The notes beneath the pieces are model-generated. The model saw only the letters and a program-made list of their open reading frames with translations. It had not been told where the DNA came from and did not search any database. The position numbers and the translations under genes are program-made. 64,000 bases of DNA. It comes from DATARH01 sp036268425. Its GTDB lineage: Bacteria; Pseudomonadota; Alphaproteobacteria; ATCC43930; CGMCC-115725. This document shows, piece after piece, positions 23,686 to 32,081 of this stretch; position 1 is the first letter of the stretch, and each line of letters starts with the position of its first letter. The DNA is taken from the NCBI GenBank assembly GCA_036268425.1, contig DATAUE010000036.1:1-64000 (forward strand), read 5' to 3'.

Positions 23686-24465
23686 ATGTTCACATTAGCC
23701 ACGGTGCTCTGTGCCTCCGGGCTCGCCGCGGAGGGACGGGCGGCCCGCGCCGCCGGGTTCGATGTGATCGTCGGCGGCGGCGATCCCGATCGCACCGAAG
23801 CGCTGGTGTCGGCGGCAGCACGGCGCGCGCAATGTCTTGTCAGCTTCGGCATAGCCGGTGGCCTCGCGCCGCATTTGCGCTCCGGCGACATCGTCCTTTC
23901 GACCGAGGTCATCGACGCGGCGACTCGGTGGCGCCCGAGCGACGATTTCAGCCGCCGGATGACGCAGGTCGCCACGCGTATCGGCGCCATTTGCGGGCCG
24001 GTGCTAGGGGCGCAGAGTGTGGTCTCGACGCAGGCCGACAAAGCGCGCACCTGGAGCGACACAGGCGCGTTGGCCGTCGATCTGGAAAGCGCCGCAGTGG
24101 CGCGCGCCGCGGCCGCGGCCGGCATCCCGTTTCTGGTACTGCGCGCTATCGCCGACCCGGCGAACCGGCAGTTGCCGCCGGCCGCCCTGATACCACTGGC
24201 CGATGACGGCACCCCGGCGATCCGCCAAGTGCTCGCCGAAATATTGCGGCGGCCGCGCCAACTCGGCGCGCTGCTCGGGGTGGCGCGCGAAACCCGCCGT
24301 GCGCTGGTGGCGCTAGCCGGCGCGGCCCGCGTTCTCGGCGGCGAGTTTTCCGCTCCGGCGCCCGTTCCCGGGCTTGCCGGTGCCGGACTTGCCGGTATCG
24401 AGCCGGCTCATGGCGTCTTCGACATGCCGGGAAAAGACATACTCAGCCGGCCGCTGCCGGTCTAA
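23686..24465 (+). CDS. hpnG: Hopanoid-associated nucleosidase/phosphorylase HpnG
   Basis: HpnG removes adenine from adenosylhopane, giving ribosylhopane or its phosphate on the way to bacteriohopanetetrol. The 259-residue protein has the purine nucleosidase/phosphorylase fold. Visible features are VSFGIAGGLAPHLRSGDIV (phosphate/ribose loop), ALAVDLESAAVARAAA with the catalytic-type glutamate, and FLVLRAIADPANR. ATG 23686 is preferred to an upstream GTG at 23662. The last ~50 residues (after LGGEFSAPAP) have a Gly/Ala/Pro-rich composition and are encoded opposite the 3' end of hpnH, a 153-bp convergent overlap. The functional domain ends before that tail. Confidence 0.9.
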   Translation: MFTLATVLCASGLAAEGRAARAAGFDVIVGGGDPDRTEALVSAAARRAQCLVSFGIAGGLAPHLRSGDIVLSTEVIDAATRWRPSDDFSRRMTQVATRIGAICGPVLGAQSVVSTQADKARTWSDTGALAVDLESAAVARAAAAAGIPFLVLRAIADPANRQLPPAALIPLADDGTPAIRQVLAEILRRPRQLGALLGVARETRRALVALAGAARVLGGEFSAPAPVPGLAGAGLAGIEPAHGVFDMPGKDILSRPLPV

Positions 24466-25500
24466 CGGGATATCCCGCGCCATCTCGCCCTGCGTGCGTA
24501 CACCGCGCAATGCGGTCATCGCCGCCTTGACCGGATGGTGGACCGAATCCACAACAGCGGTTGCTTCGTACCCGCTATGCACCATGCAGTCGGCACATTT
24601 TTCGTAATTGCCGGTGCCGTATGAATCCCAGTCGGTCTCTTCCATCAGTTCCTTGAAGGTCTTGGCGTAGCCTTCGCCGAGCAGATAGCAGGGGCGCTGC
24701 CAGCCGAAATAGTTGCGGCAGGGGTTGCCCCACGGCGTGCAATGATAGGTCTGGTTGCCGGCCAGGAAGTCAAGAAACAGGCTCGACTGGTTGAACGACC
24801 AGCGGCGCTTCGGGTCGCGCCGGAAGATGTCGCGAAACAATTCCTTGGTACGCCGCCGGTTGAGGAAGTGCTCCTGATCGGGGGCGCGCTCATAGGCATA
24901 GCCCGGCGAGATCGTCATGCCGTCGATACCGAGATCGGTAATCGTGTCGAAAAAACCGGCCATCCGCTCGGGATCGGCATTGTCGAACAGCGTCGCGTTG
25001 ATGTTGACCCGAAAACCGCGCGACTTGGCGAGCTTCAACGCCTCCAGGGCCTTGTCGTAGACGCCGGGCTGGCACACCGAACGGTCATGGTCGTCACGGC
25101 CGCCGTCGAGATGCACTGTCCAGGCGAAATAGGGGTTGGGCGAAAACCGGTCGATTTTTTTTTCGAGCAGCAACGCATTAGTGCAGAGATAGACAAATTT
25201 CTTGCGGGCAATGATGCCGGCGACGATTTCCTCGATTTCGCGGTGCAGCAGCGGTTCGCCGCCGGCTACCACGACCACCGGCGCGCCGCATTCATCGACC
25301 GCTTCGAGGCATTCGGCAACGCTGAGCCGCTGGTTCAGGATCGCGTCGGGATAGTCGATCTTGCCGCAACCGGCGCAGGCAAGGTTGCAGCGGAACAGCG
25401 GCTCCAGCATCAGCACGAGCGGATAGCGGCGCACGCCGCGCAGATGCTGCCCAACCACATAGGCGCCGACACGAATCTTCTGATGCAGCGAAATGGCCAC
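24313..25500 (-). CDS. hpnH: Radical SAM adenosylhopane synthase HpnH
   Basis: HpnH couples hopene to the 5'-deoxyadenosyl group from S-adenosylmethionine, giving adenosylhopane, the first step of hopanoid side-chain building. The protein has 395 residues. The radical SAM cluster motif is C38-N-L-A-C42-A-G-C45. Downstream are VVVVAGGEPLLH (the GGE SAM-amino motif, about 76-87) and a cysteine-rich C-terminal region with NPCRNYF, RPCYLL and CADCMVHSGY. The start is a GTG with CGAGGA just upstream. The last ~30 residues (DTGKSGTGKPGNGRRSGKLA) are low complexity and overlap hpnG antisense. It sits 20 bp downstream of ispH in the same operon. Confidence 0.96.
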   Translation of the reverse strand: MAISLHQKIRVGAYVVGQHLRGVRRYPLVLMLEPLFRCNLACAGCGKIDYPDAILNQRLSVAECLEAVDECGAPVVVVAGGEPLLHREIEEIVAGIIARKKFVYLCTNALLLEKKIDRFSPNPYFAWTVHLDGGRDDHDRSVCQPGVYDKALEALKLAKSRGFRVNINATLFDNADPERMAGFFDTITDLGIDGMTISPGYAYERAPDQEHFLNRRRTKELFRDIFRRDPKRRWSFNQSSLFLDFLAGNQTYHCTPWGNPCRNYFGWQRPCYLLGEGYAKTFKELMEETDWDSYGTGNYEKCADCMVHSGYEATAVVDSVHHPVKAAMTALRGVRTQGEMARDIPLDRQRPAEYVFSRHVEDAMSRLDTGKSGTGKPGNGRRSGKLAAENAGRAG

Positions 25501-25520
25501 GGAAATCCTCGTAAAGAACG

Positions 25521-26459
25521 TCAGGTGCTGGCAGGACTGTCGGCGAGTTGCGGCGGCATGCGGAACCGGACGTTTTCGGTAACGCCCGGCAGCACCTCGA
25601 CCTCCGTGTCGCTCATCGCCTGCAAATGGGCGATCAGCTGCTCGACCAGCTCATCGGGGGCGGAAGCGCCCGCGGTAATTCCTACCGACGACACACCCTT
25701 GAGCCACGCCGGGTCGAGCGCCCGCGCGTCTTCGATCAGATAGCTCGGCACGCCGCATTCCGCCGCGATCTCGCGCAGCCGATTTGAATTCGAGCTGTTG
25801 GGCGCGCCGACCACGAGAACGACATCGACCAGCTTTGCCAGTTCACGCGCCGCACGCTGGCGGTTTTGCGTGGCGTAGCAGATGTCTTTGGTGTCAGGGC
25901 CGACGATCAACGGGAACCGCGCCTTTAACGCCTCGATCACGGCGCGGGTATCATCGACGCTCAGCGTCGTCTGAGTGATGAAGGCGAGCTTGTCGGGATC
26001 GGCAACCACCAGCCGGGAGACTTCTTCCGGCCGCGATATCAGGTGTACCCGGCCGGTGATGCGGCCCATCGTGCCCTCGATCTCGGGGTGACCGGCGTGC
26101 CCGATCAGGACGATTTCGCGCCCTTGATTGGCATAGCGCTGCCCTTCGATATGCACCTTGGAGACCAGCGGGCAGGTCGCATCGATAACCGGCAAGCCGC
26201 GCTCGCCGGCGCGCCGCTCGATATCGCTGGCGACACCGTGCGCGCTGAAGATCGTCACCGAGCCGGGCGGCACCTCGTCGATCTCATCGACAAACTGCGC
26301 CCCCTTGGCGCGCAGGCGCTCGACGACGTGCCGGTTGTGCACGATCTCGTGGCGCACATAAATCGGCGGCCCGTATTTCTCGATGGCCCGCTCGACAATC
26401 TCGATCGCCCGTTCAACGCCAGCGCAAAATCCACGCGGCTGAGCCAGCACTACTCGCAT
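25521..26459 (-). CDS. ispH: 4-hydroxy-3-methylbut-2-enyl diphosphate reductase
   Basis: IspH (LytB) is the last enzyme of the MEP pathway and makes isopentenyl and dimethylallyl diphosphate. It is an iron-sulfur protein of 312 residues. All three cluster cysteines are present: Cys12 (PRGFCAGVERAI), Cys96 (DATCPLVSKVH) and Cys194 (TKDICYATQNRQ). The catalytic glutamate Glu126 sits in GHPEIEGTMG, and TQTTLS at about 162-167 and PNSSNSNRL later bind the substrate. It is cotranscribed with hpnH, so isoprenoid precursor supply and hopanoid side-chain synthesis share a promoter. The divergent hpnM gene starts 255 bp away across a region with a tandem repeat. Confidence 0.97.
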   Translation of the reverse strand: MRVVLAQPRGFCAGVERAIEIVERAIEKYGPPIYVRHEIVHNRHVVERLRAKGAQFVDEIDEVPPGSVTIFSAHGVASDIERRAGERGLPVIDATCPLVSKVHIEGQRYANQGREIVLIGHAGHPEIEGTMGRITGRVHLISRPEEVSRLVVADPDKLAFITQTTLSVDDTRAVIEALKARFPLIVGPDTKDICYATQNRQRAARELAKLVDVVLVVGAPNSSNSNRLREIAAECGVPSYLIEDARALDPAWLKGVSSVGITAGASAPDELVEQLIAHLQAMSDTEVEVLPGVTENVRFRMPPQLADSPAST

Positions 26460-26620
26460 CGTTGCGCCTCATTGCCTCGGCTGGGCTACTTCGTGCCGCA
26501 CGGCACGAAATACAATCCATACCCCTGCCACACTTAGCGCACCACGCGCAATCCTGCGGCGGCTCGCCGCAATTTAGGACAACCGCGCGGCACGAGAACA
26601 TTTTATCTCTGTGCCGCCGC

Positions 26621-26680
26621 CAGTGCTTTGCTATCAGTACCCGTGCTTTGCTATCAGTACCGGCGCTTTGCTATCAGCAA
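26621..26680. repeat. Three tandem 20-bp direct repeats in the ispH/hpnM intergenic region
   Basis: Three adjacent units share the core GCTTTGCTATCAG at an exact 20-bp period: CCAGTGCTTTGCTATCAGTA, CCCGTGCTTTGCTATCAGTA and CCGGCGCTTTGCTATCAGCA. The array ends about 34 bp before the hpnM start and lies about 160 bp upstream of ispH. The 20-bp spacing is close to two helical turns, which would place copies on one face of DNA. Confidence 0.8.
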
Positions 26681-26714
26681 ACGCCCCCGCGCCACAGCCT
26701 TTGACCGAACCCTC

Positions 26715-27329
26715 ATGCTGGTTTCCCGACGCTTTCTGTTTGGCCTGCCGATGCTTCTCGCAGCCGCCCGACCGGTTTTCGCAGCGGATTCGGGTGGCGG
26801 CGCCGCGGTGATCCAGCGCTTCTACGATACCCTGCTGGCGGTGATGCGGCAGGCCAGGCAGTTGCGGTTCGATCAGCGCTATGCGCAGCTGGCGCCGGCC
26901 ATCGAGCAAGCCTTCGACCTGGGACTGATGGCCCGCCTCGCGGTCGGGCCGGGATGGGCCCAGATGACTCCGGACCAGCAGCAGCGGGTCGCCGCCGCGT
27001 TCGGCCGCTATACGATCTCGGTCTATGCCAGCCGCTTCGACGATTACGGCGGCGAGCGTTTTCAGGTGGATCCGACTGCGGCCGCCAATGCCCACGGCAC
27101 GTTGGTCAAAAGCTGGCTGATCAAAACCAATGGCGAAAAAATCGTTTTAAACTATCTGATGCGGCCGGACGCCGCGGGCGGCTGGAAGATCATCGACGTG
27201 TATCTGAGCGGCACGATCAGCGAATTGGCGACGCGGCGCTCGGAATTTGCCTCAGTGTTGCAAAAAGGCGGCGCCGACGGCCTTGCCCGCATGCTCGACC
27301 AGCGCGCCGCCTCGCTACGGACGGGCTGA
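26715..27329 (+). CDS. hpnM: Hopanoid-associated MlaC/Ttg2-like periplasmic protein HpnM
   Basis: HpnM is the periplasmic phospholipid-carrier-like protein of the MlaC (toluene tolerance Ttg2D) family that accompanies hopanoid genes. The 204-residue product opens with a signal peptide (VSRRFLFGLPMLLAAARPVFA, cleaved after about residue 24). The mature part has the MlaC pattern: IQRFYDTLLAVM, LAPAIEQAFDLGLMARLAVGPGW, QQQRVAAAFGRYTISVYASRF, and KSWLIKTNGEKIVLNYLMR with WKIIDVYLSG. ATG 26715 is chosen because the signal peptide starts directly after it. The mlaA homologue lies tail-to-tail beside it, with a 15-bp 3' overlap. Lipid or hopanoid trafficking between membranes is the probable job. 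Confidence 0.92.
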   Translation: MLVSRRFLFGLPMLLAAARPVFAADSGGGAAVIQRFYDTLLAVMRQARQLRFDQRYAQLAPAIEQAFDLGLMARLAVGPGWAQMTPDQQQRVAAAFGRYTISVYASRFDDYGGERFQVDPTAAANAHGTLVKSWLIKTNGEKIVLNYLMRPDAAGGWKIIDVYLSGTISELATRRSEFASVLQKGGADGLARMLDQRAASLRTG

Positions 27330-28358
27330 CCAGACCGCCGCTGCCGGCAGGGTCAGCGACACCGGAGCATCGGCAAATCCCGACAGCGCCAAAGGCAATG
27401 CCGGCCGCGGCGTCGGTGTCCCCGTCGCGATGTGGGTTCTGCCGGCATTGGCATTCCCCGCCGCGACCCGTGCCAGCCCCGCCGCCCCCTGCGGTGGCGT
27501 GGGCTGGAGTTTGACGGGCTGGGGGTTGACGGGCTGGCGTCGAGTCGGTTGCGGTCCGGTCGGCGGGGCTGGTGATTGCCCTGGGTCTTTATAGAGGTCG
27601 CCGACCGGTTCCGGCGCCGAATTATGCTGCAACTCGGCGGCCCGCCGCTGCTGGCTGAGGCTGCGCAGTTGCGCGTAGAAATCGAGCGAGTTCGCCTGCA
27701 GATCGTCCAGCGTATCGAGGTTGCGGGCGCGCTGGTCGACGCCATCGACGACGAACCGGGTGATCTGCATCGGATCGAGGTTTTCGGCGGTCGCGAGAAA
27801 ACTGAACGGGTCCATATAGGCGTCGATGCCCATGCCGGTGAGATCGCGCGGGTTCGACGGGCCAAGCAGCGGCGCCATCAGATACGGCCCCTCCGGCAGG
27901 CCCCAGGCATAAAGGGTCTGACCGAAATCTCCGACCTGCTTTTCGAGGCCCCACTGCCCTGCGACATCAAACAGCCCGCCGAGCCCGAGCGTCGAATTGA
28001 CGACAAAGCGTCCGACGGTTATCCCTGCGCGTTCCGGTTCGCCTTGCAGCACGTTATTGATGAAGACGACCGGCTCCTTCATGTTGTCGAGGCCGCGCTT
28101 TACGGCGTCTCGGGCCGGTTCGGGCAGAACTGCAACATAAACTTTGGCTACCGGCTTGAGCAGGATGCGGTCGATAAACAGATTAACGTCGAAGATTCGG
28201 CGGTTCAGCGGTTCGAGCGGGTCCTTGTTGCGCTCGAACGCGGCACGCTCAGTCGGATCGCTCGGAGGCGTCGCACAGCCTGCGACAAGCGCTGGCAGCA
28301 TCAGGCTGGCGGCCATGCAACGTAAGACGGCCCGGCGGGAGACAACAACAATTCGCAC
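27315..28358 (-). CDS. mlaA: MlaA/VacJ family lipoprotein
   Basis: MlaA is an outer-membrane lipoprotein that removes misplaced phospholipids from the outer leaflet and passes them to MlaC. The protein has about 347 residues. The signal peptide ends in the lipobox LVAGC. The conserved DPLEPLNRRIFDVNLFIDRILLKPVA stretch, TVGRFVVNSTLGLGGLFDVA and FGQTLYAWGLPEGPYLMAPLLGPS follow. The last ~95 residues are a Pro/Gln/Arg-rich, probably disordered tail that is longer than in E. coli MlaA. GTG 28358 is preferred because reading further upstream only yields glycine-rich sequence. Its position next to hpnM and near hpnN suggests a hopanoid or lipid-asymmetry role. Confidence 0.92.
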   Translation of the reverse strand: MRIVVVSRRAVLRCMAASLMLPALVAGCATPPSDPTERAAFERNKDPLEPLNRRIFDVNLFIDRILLKPVAKVYVAVLPEPARDAVKRGLDNMKEPVVFINNVLQGEPERAGITVGRFVVNSTLGLGGLFDVAGQWGLEKQVGDFGQTLYAWGLPEGPYLMAPLLGPSNPRDLTGMGIDAYMDPFSFLATAENLDPMQITRFVVDGVDQRARNLDTLDDLQANSLDFYAQLRSLSQQRRAAELQHNSAPEPVGDLYKDPGQSPAPPTGPQPTRRQPVNPQPVKLQPTPPQGAAGLARVAAGNANAGRTHIATGTPTPRPALPLALSGFADAPVSLTLPAAAVWSARP

Positions 28359-28532
28359 GAAAAGGTCCGGATGCCTGATCGCTGATAAAAATGCGCCGGA
28401 ATACAGGTTGCCCCAACACCCCGTGATCCCCGACACCCCGTCACCCCCGACACCGTTACCAACGCATCCCGCCATCAAGCGCGATGCAAATCAATGTCCA
28501 AGACGACACACCGGCAACATGGCTGAGACACT

Positions 28533-29669
28533 GTGACTTTTCTTGGTATCGCTTTGGTGCTGCTGGTCGTCTGGACCTATGCAGGCGCCGCCACCATCGC
28601 CGTGCTGCGATTTGCCCGGCGACCTCTGGAAACCGGCGCGGACGGCCCCGCAATATCGGTCCTGAAGCCGCTGCACGGTGCCGAGCCGCAGCTACATGAC
28701 AATCTGCGCTCGTTCGCCGAGCAGGATTACCCTGAGTTCCAGATCGTCTTCGGGGTGCGTGACCGCACCGACGAGGCGATACCGGTCGCGCGCGCGCTGA
28801 TACGCGAGCGGCCCGACAGCGATATCAACCTGGTCGTCGATTCGCGGGTCGCCGGCACCAACCTCAAGGTGGCGAACCTCGAAAACATGCTGCCGGCAGC
28901 ACGGCACGGCATCGTCGTGCTCGCTGACAGCGATATGTTAGTCACGCCAGATTATCTTGGCGCCGTTACCGCGCCGCTGGCCGATCCGCAGACCGGTCTC
29001 GTCACCTGCCTCTACAAGGCCATTCCGGGGCGCGGGTTATGGTCGCAGCTGGCTGCGCTGCACATCAATTACGGTTTTCTGCCGAGCGCCGTTATGGGCG
29101 AGGCGCTCAATGTCGGCGGCGGCTGCTTTGGCGCGACGATCGCGCTGCGCCGCGACGTGTTGAGCCGGATCGGCGATTTCACCCGGTTACGTGACGAACT
29201 GGCCGACGATCATCGGATCGGCGCGGCGGTCCGCAACCTTGGCCTGTCGACCGTGCTGTCGCGCTACATTGTTGAAAACCACGTCACCGAACCTTCCTTC
29301 TCCGATCTGTGGCAGCACGAGGTGCGTTGGGCGCGCACCACCCGCTTGATGGCACCGGTTGGGTTTGCCGGCTCGGTCGTCACCCACACGATCGTATTGC
29401 CGGCGCTTGTCACCCTTGCCTTCGGCGCGGGCGCCGCGGCCTGGGGCTTTGTCCTGCTGTCCCTGCTGCTGCGGTGGCTGTCGGCGGCGATCGTGGCGTA
29501 TCGGCTGGACCTGCCACGTACCGGGCTATGGCTGTTGCCGCTGCGCGACGTTTTGTCGTTTGCGGTATTTCTGAGCAGTTTTTTCGGGCGCAATGTGCGT
29601 TGGCGCGACCATGTGTTCCGGATCGAGTCGGGCGGTCGGATGCGCATCGAGGGAGACGAGGCGGCATGA
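28533..29669 (+). CDS. hpnI: Hopanoid biosynthesis glycosyltransferase HpnI
   Basis: HpnI is a membrane glycosyltransferase that attaches N-acetylglucosamine to bacteriohopanetetrol, at the start of cyclitol ether or glycosyl hopanoid synthesis. The 378-residue protein begins with a membrane helix (FLGIALVLLVVWTYAGAATIAVL). The GT-A domain has ISVLKPLHG, VLADSDM (the DXD site) and a Q-x-x-R-W motif, QHEVRW. Hydrophobic helices follow at the C-terminus (VTHTIVLPALVTLAFGAG onward). It resembles ceramide glucosyltransferases of family GT21. Translation starts at GTG 28533. The gene overlaps hpnJ by four bases and is divergent from mlaA. Confidence 0.93.
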   Translation: MTFLGIALVLLVVWTYAGAATIAVLRFARRPLETGADGPAISVLKPLHGAEPQLHDNLRSFAEQDYPEFQIVFGVRDRTDEAIPVARALIRERPDSDINLVVDSRVAGTNLKVANLENMLPAARHGIVVLADSDMLVTPDYLGAVTAPLADPQTGLVTCLYKAIPGRGLWSQLAALHINYGFLPSAVMGEALNVGGGCFGATIALRRDVLSRIGDFTRLRDELADDHRIGAAVRNLGLSTVLSRYIVENHVTEPSFSDLWQHEVRWARTTRLMAPVGFAGSVVTHTIVLPALVTLAFGAGAAAWGFVLLSLLLRWLSAAIVAYRLDLPRTGLWLLPLRDVLSFAVFLSSFFGRNVRWRDHVFRIESGGRMRIEGDEAA

Positions 29670-31093
29670 TGAAAACCCTGTTCCTGCAACCGCCCTCGTT
29701 TGACGGGTTCGATGGCGGCGCGGGATCGCGCTATCAGGCGCGGCGGGAAATCCGCTCGTTCTGGTATCCGACCTGGCTGGCCCAGCCAGCCGCCCTGGTG
29801 CCCGACAGCAAGCTGATCGACGCGCCGCCGGCCCGCACCCGGCTCGACACGGTCCTGACGCAGGCACGCGATTTCGAACTGGTGGTGCTGCACACCTCGG
29901 TGCCGTCTTTCGCCAATGACGTCAAGGTCGCCGAGGCACTGAAGGACACCAACCCGAGGCTCAAAATCGGCCTGGTCGGCGCCAAGGTGGCGGTCGAACC
30001 TGAGCAGAGCCTCCTTAAATCGGCGGCGATCGATTTCGTCGCGCGCGAGGAATTCGACTTTACGATAAAGGAGGTCGCCGAGGGTCGCGCCTTTGCCGAT
30101 ATCGACGGCTTGAGCTATCGCGGGGCCGATGGCGTGGCGGTGCACAACCGTGACCGCGCCATGATCGAGGACATGGACAGCCTGCCCTTCGTCACCGATG
30201 TCTACAGGCGCGATCTGCGGATCGAGGATTACTTCATCGGCTATCTGAAGCACCCGTACATCTCGATCTATACCGGGCGCGGCTGCAAATCGCGCTGCAC
30301 CTTCTGCCTGTGGCCGCAGACCGTCGGCGGTCACCGCTACCGGGTGCGCAGCGTCGAGCATGTCATCGAGGAAATCCGCCGGGCAAAAAGCGCCTTTCCG
30401 CAGGTGAAGGAGTTTTTCTTCGACGACGACACCTTCACCGACAATCTGCCACGCGCCGAGGCGATCGCGAGGGAACTCGGCAAGCTCGGTGTCACCTGGT
30501 CGTGCAACGCCAAGGCGAACGTGCCGCGCAAGACGCTCGAAGTATTGCGCGACAACGGGTTGCGGCTGCTGCTCGTCGGTTACGAGACCGGCAACCAGCA
30601 GATTCTCTACAACATCAAAAAGGGCATGCGGATCGACGTGGCGCGGCGCTTTACCCGCGACTGCCACGATCTCGGCATCACGATCCACGGCACCTTTATC
30701 CTCGGCCTGCCCGGCGAGACCAAGGAGACGATCGAGGAAACCATCAATTTCGCCGCCGATATAAACCCGCACACGATCCAGGTGTCACTGGCGGCGCCCT
30801 ATCCCGGCACCGAGCTATATCGGCAGGCGGTCGATAATGGCTGGCTCGACATCGCGCATGCCGAATTGACCGACGAGCGTGGCGTGCAGCTCGCACCGCT
30901 GCACTACCCGCATCTCAGCCACACCGAAATTTTCGAATCACTCGAAGTCTTCTACAAACGCTTCTATTTCCGCCGCAAAAAGATTGCCTCGCTGGTCGCC
31001 GAGATGGTCAAGAGCCCGCAGATGATGAAGCGCCGCCTGCGCGAAGGCGTCGAGTTCTTCCAGTTTCTCCGCCACCGTGAAATGGCCGGCTGA
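29666..31093 (+). CDS. hpnJ: B12-binding radical SAM protein HpnJ
   Basis: HpnJ is needed for the cyclitol ether head group; it contracts the sugar ring after HpnI and HpnK. The 475-residue protein has an N-terminal cobalamin-binding-like domain and then a radical SAM core with C207-K-S-R-C211-T-F-C214. The FFDDDTFTDN stretch and ETGNQQILYNIKKGM follow. The GTFILGLPGETKETIEET motif is typical of this class. The C-terminal FLRHREM tail is short. ATG overlaps the hpnI stop (ATGA). A REP-like element begins 14 bp after the stop codon. Confidence 0.94.
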   Translation: MMKTLFLQPPSFDGFDGGAGSRYQARREIRSFWYPTWLAQPAALVPDSKLIDAPPARTRLDTVLTQARDFELVVLHTSVPSFANDVKVAEALKDTNPRLKIGLVGAKVAVEPEQSLLKSAAIDFVAREEFDFTIKEVAEGRAFADIDGLSYRGADGVAVHNRDRAMIEDMDSLPFVTDVYRRDLRIEDYFIGYLKHPYISIYTGRGCKSRCTFCLWPQTVGGHRYRVRSVEHVIEEIRRAKSAFPQVKEFFFDDDTFTDNLPRAEAIARELGKLGVTWSCNAKANVPRKTLEVLRDNGLRLLLVGYETGNQQILYNIKKGMRIDVARRFTRDCHDLGITIHGTFILGLPGETKETIEETINFAADINPHTIQVSLAAPYPGTELYRQAVDNGWLDIAHAELTDERGVQLAPLHYPHLSHTEIFESLEVFYKRFYFRRKKIASLVAEMVKSPQMMKRRLREGVEFFQFLRHREMAG

Positions 31094-31107
31094 TCAGGCC
31101 TCCTCGT

Positions 31108-31192
31108 ATGTCGTCCCGGTGCAGGCCGGGACCCATGATTCTGACTGTCCGTATTGCGGACAAGCGGGTCCCGGCCTGCGCCGGGACGACAT
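31108..31192. repeat. REP-like palindrome (copy 3), overlapping the start of hpnK
   Basis: The left arm GTCGTCCCGGTGCAGGCCGG and right arm CCGGCCTGCGCCGGGACGAC are complementary over 20 bases with one G-T type difference. An inner small palindrome TGTCCG-TATTG-CGGACA lies between them. It matches the family at 2659 with C-to-T/A-to-G type substitutions. The element ends inside the first ATG of the next gene. Confidence 0.75.
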
Positions 31193-32081
31193 GTGCTCTT
31201 GGGCGCTATCGTTGACGAGCACGTTTCGGTTAATCGTCAGCGCCGATGATTTCGGGCGCGACGTTGCGGTCAACGAAGCTGTCGAGATCGCGCATCGCGA
31301 CGGCATCCTTTCCACTGCAAGCCTGATGGTCGCCGCGCCGGCCGCCGCCGACGCGGTGGCGTGCGCCCAGCGGCTGCCGAATTTGCGGGTCGGCCTGCAT
31401 CTTGTGCTGATCGACGGCGTGGCGGTGTCGCCAGCGGCGGACATCCGCGGGCTGGTCGATGCGGAGGGCCGGTTCGGCGACAATCAAGGGCTTGCGGGTT
31501 TTCGCTATTTCTTTGTGCCCGGCATGCGCCGCCGACTTGCCGCGGAAATCCGTGCGCAGTTCGAGGCGTTTCGCGCCACCGGCCTCGCGCTCGACCATGT
31601 CAACGCGCACAAGCACATGCATCTGCACCCGACCGTCGCGCGCCTCATCATCGAGATCGGGCGGGATTACGGCATGCACGCGATGCGCGTGCCTGACGAG
31701 CCGGTCGAGCCGCTGCGCCGCGCGTTGCCCGGCGAACCGGTCAAGCCGCCGGCCTATCGCCCGGTTGTCACCGCGCTGCGCCGGCGGCTGCGCCGAGCCG
31801 GCATCGCGGCCAACGACCACGTCTTCGGCGTCGCCTGGAGCGGCGCAATGACCGAGCAGCGCCTGCTCGCGCTGCTGCCATGCCTGCCGCCGGGCGTGAG
31901 CGAGCTTTATTCGCACCCGGCAAGCCGGACGACACCAGCACTCGCGACGGGGATGCCCGGCTATCGCCACGCCGAGGAACTGGCGGCGCTGGTCAGTCCG
32001 AATGTACGTCGGCGGGTTGCCGAACTGGGGATCGAACTGATCGGCTACCGCGATCTTGTACCGGATCGTTCGGTGGGATGA
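31191..32081 (+). CDS. hpnK: Hopanoid biosynthesis deacetylase HpnK (YdjC-like)
   Basis: HpnK belongs to the YdjC carbohydrate deacetylase family and removes the N-acetyl group installed by HpnI. The protein has about 296 residues. The metal site is spread over SADDFGRDVAVNEAVE (about residues 17-32), VGLHLVL and HVNAHKHMHLHPTV. The start is uncertain. ATG 31191 lies at the end of a palindromic repeat, whereas TTG 31212 is seven codons further and gives the usual family N-terminus (FRLIVSADDFG). The 3' end overlaps hpnN antisense by 89 bp. It follows hpnJ by 97 bp on the same strand. Confidence 0.9.
   Translation: MCSWALSLTSTFRLIVSADDFGRDVAVNEAVEIAHRDGILSTASLMVAAPAAADAVACAQRLPNLRVGLHLVLIDGVAVSPAADIRGLVDAEGRFGDNQGLAGFRYFFVPGMRRRLAAEIRAQFEAFRATGLALDHVNAHKHMHLHPTVARLIIEIGRDYGMHAMRVPDEPVEPLRRALPGEPVKPPAYRPVVTALRRRLRRAGIAANDHVFGVAWSGAMTEQRLLALLPCLPPGVSELYSHPASRTTPALATGMPGYRHAEELAALVSPNVRRRVAELGIELIGYRDLVPDRSVG

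Noticed and set aside
26621..26680. CRISPR array
   Set aside because: The three 20-bp units are directly adjacent, with no spacers, and no cas gene is present. It is a simple tandem repeat.
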